In this document: in pieces, positions 5,622-5,771 of the stretch
Numbering within the stretch: position 1 is the first letter of the stretch
Layout of the letters: every line of letters starts with the position of its first letter
Assembly: GCA_016867005.1 (NCBI GenBank)
Contig: VGKM01000082.1
Location: forward strand, 1-5,771
DNA from: Candidatus Omnitrophota bacterium
GTDB lineage: Bacteria > Omnitrophota > Gorgyraeia > Gygaellales > Profunditerraquicolaceae
Direction of reading: 5' to 3'
DNA length: 5,771 nt
Position numbers and translations under genes: made by a program
The notes under the pieces: model-generated
Database searches by the model: none
Told to the model about the DNA's origin: nothing
Seen by the model: the letters and a program-made list of their open reading frames with translations, nothing else

Positions 5622-5771
5622 ATGAAAGGTAAGTTTATTACATTTGAAGGGCCGGAGGGGTGCGGAAAGAATATTCGGCTGCGCATGCCATGGTTAAGCT
5701 TGTGCGTTCTACCGTTAATTATTTTTATCTGCGGGTGTTCGACAGGAGGCGCAATCTTTATGCCGAAAGGG
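5622..5771 (+). pseudogene. tmk: Thymidylate kinase 5' fragment joined to a lipoprotein-like signal sequence
   Basis: The first 16 residues, MKGKFITFEGPEGCGK, are a textbook start of dTMP kinase, which phosphorylates dTMP to dTDP: a beta strand followed by the P-loop. After the P-loop Lys, the invariant Ser/Thr that coordinates Mg and the usual following Gln are absent; the sequence reads N-I-R-L-R instead. The open frame then gives MPWLSLCVLPLIIFICGC followed by S-T-G-G. This is a hydrophobic run ending in a lipobox-like I-C-G-C, as at the start of a bacterial lipoprotein. No Tmk features (the DRY/DR(Y/H) region, lid) follow in any frame up to the window end, where this frame is still open. 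Visible: the intact tmk start and the broken P-loop. Inferred: a junction near 5669-5671 between tmk and an unrelated gene, by deletion, rearrangement or assembly error. An alternative frame from 5690 (MVKLVRSTVNYFYLR) is also open. Confidence 0.6.

Overview
The window carries a compact, single-strand housekeeping cluster on the + strand, followed by a structured repeat region and an abrupt gene junction. The order is radA (5' end outside the window, broken) – membrane PIN/TRAM protein (YacL type) – ispD – ispF – cysE – cysS – about 370 bases without a gene – the first 16 codons of tmk. Gaps between intact genes are 24, 1, 1 and 5 bases, so PIN/TRAM to cysS very likely forms one transcription unit. 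The order matches the Firmicutes radA–disA–yacL–ispD–ispF–gltX–cysE–cysS block, with disA and gltX absent.

The mix of an old syntenic core, moderate GC, AT-rich Lys codons and many short repeats inserted in and between genes suggests an uncultivated bacterium. Candidatus Omnitrophota or a similar candidate phylum is my best guess. That is inference from style and gene content; no rRNA or strict taxonomic marker is present.

By region: 1-877 is RadA, whose ATPase end and C-terminal Lon-like end lie in different frames, with the conserved segment between them missing. 902-1882 is the PIN/TRAM protein. 1907-3119 holds two steps of the MEP isoprenoid pathway, IspD and IspF. IspD carries a 7-base tandem repeat in its middle and a strong palindrome at its 3' end. 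3121-5249 pairs serine O-acetyltransferase with cysteinyl-tRNA synthetase, linking cysteine supply to its loading onto tRNA. The CysE has an unusual N-terminal membrane helix.

5250-5621 is a gene-free stretch with two adjacent nested hairpin units whose outer arms share a TGTTTTC core. They look like small non-autonomous or REP/MITE-like repeats. At 5622 a gene opens exactly like thymidylate kinase, but the P-loop breaks after its Lys. The frame then runs into what looks like a lipoprotein signal peptide, suggesting a deletion, rearrangement or assembly chimera.

The main points for a second look are the radA deletion at a probable short direct repeat, the three repeat structures, the membrane-anchored CysE, and the broken tmk. 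I do not see a complete new multi-gene system here.
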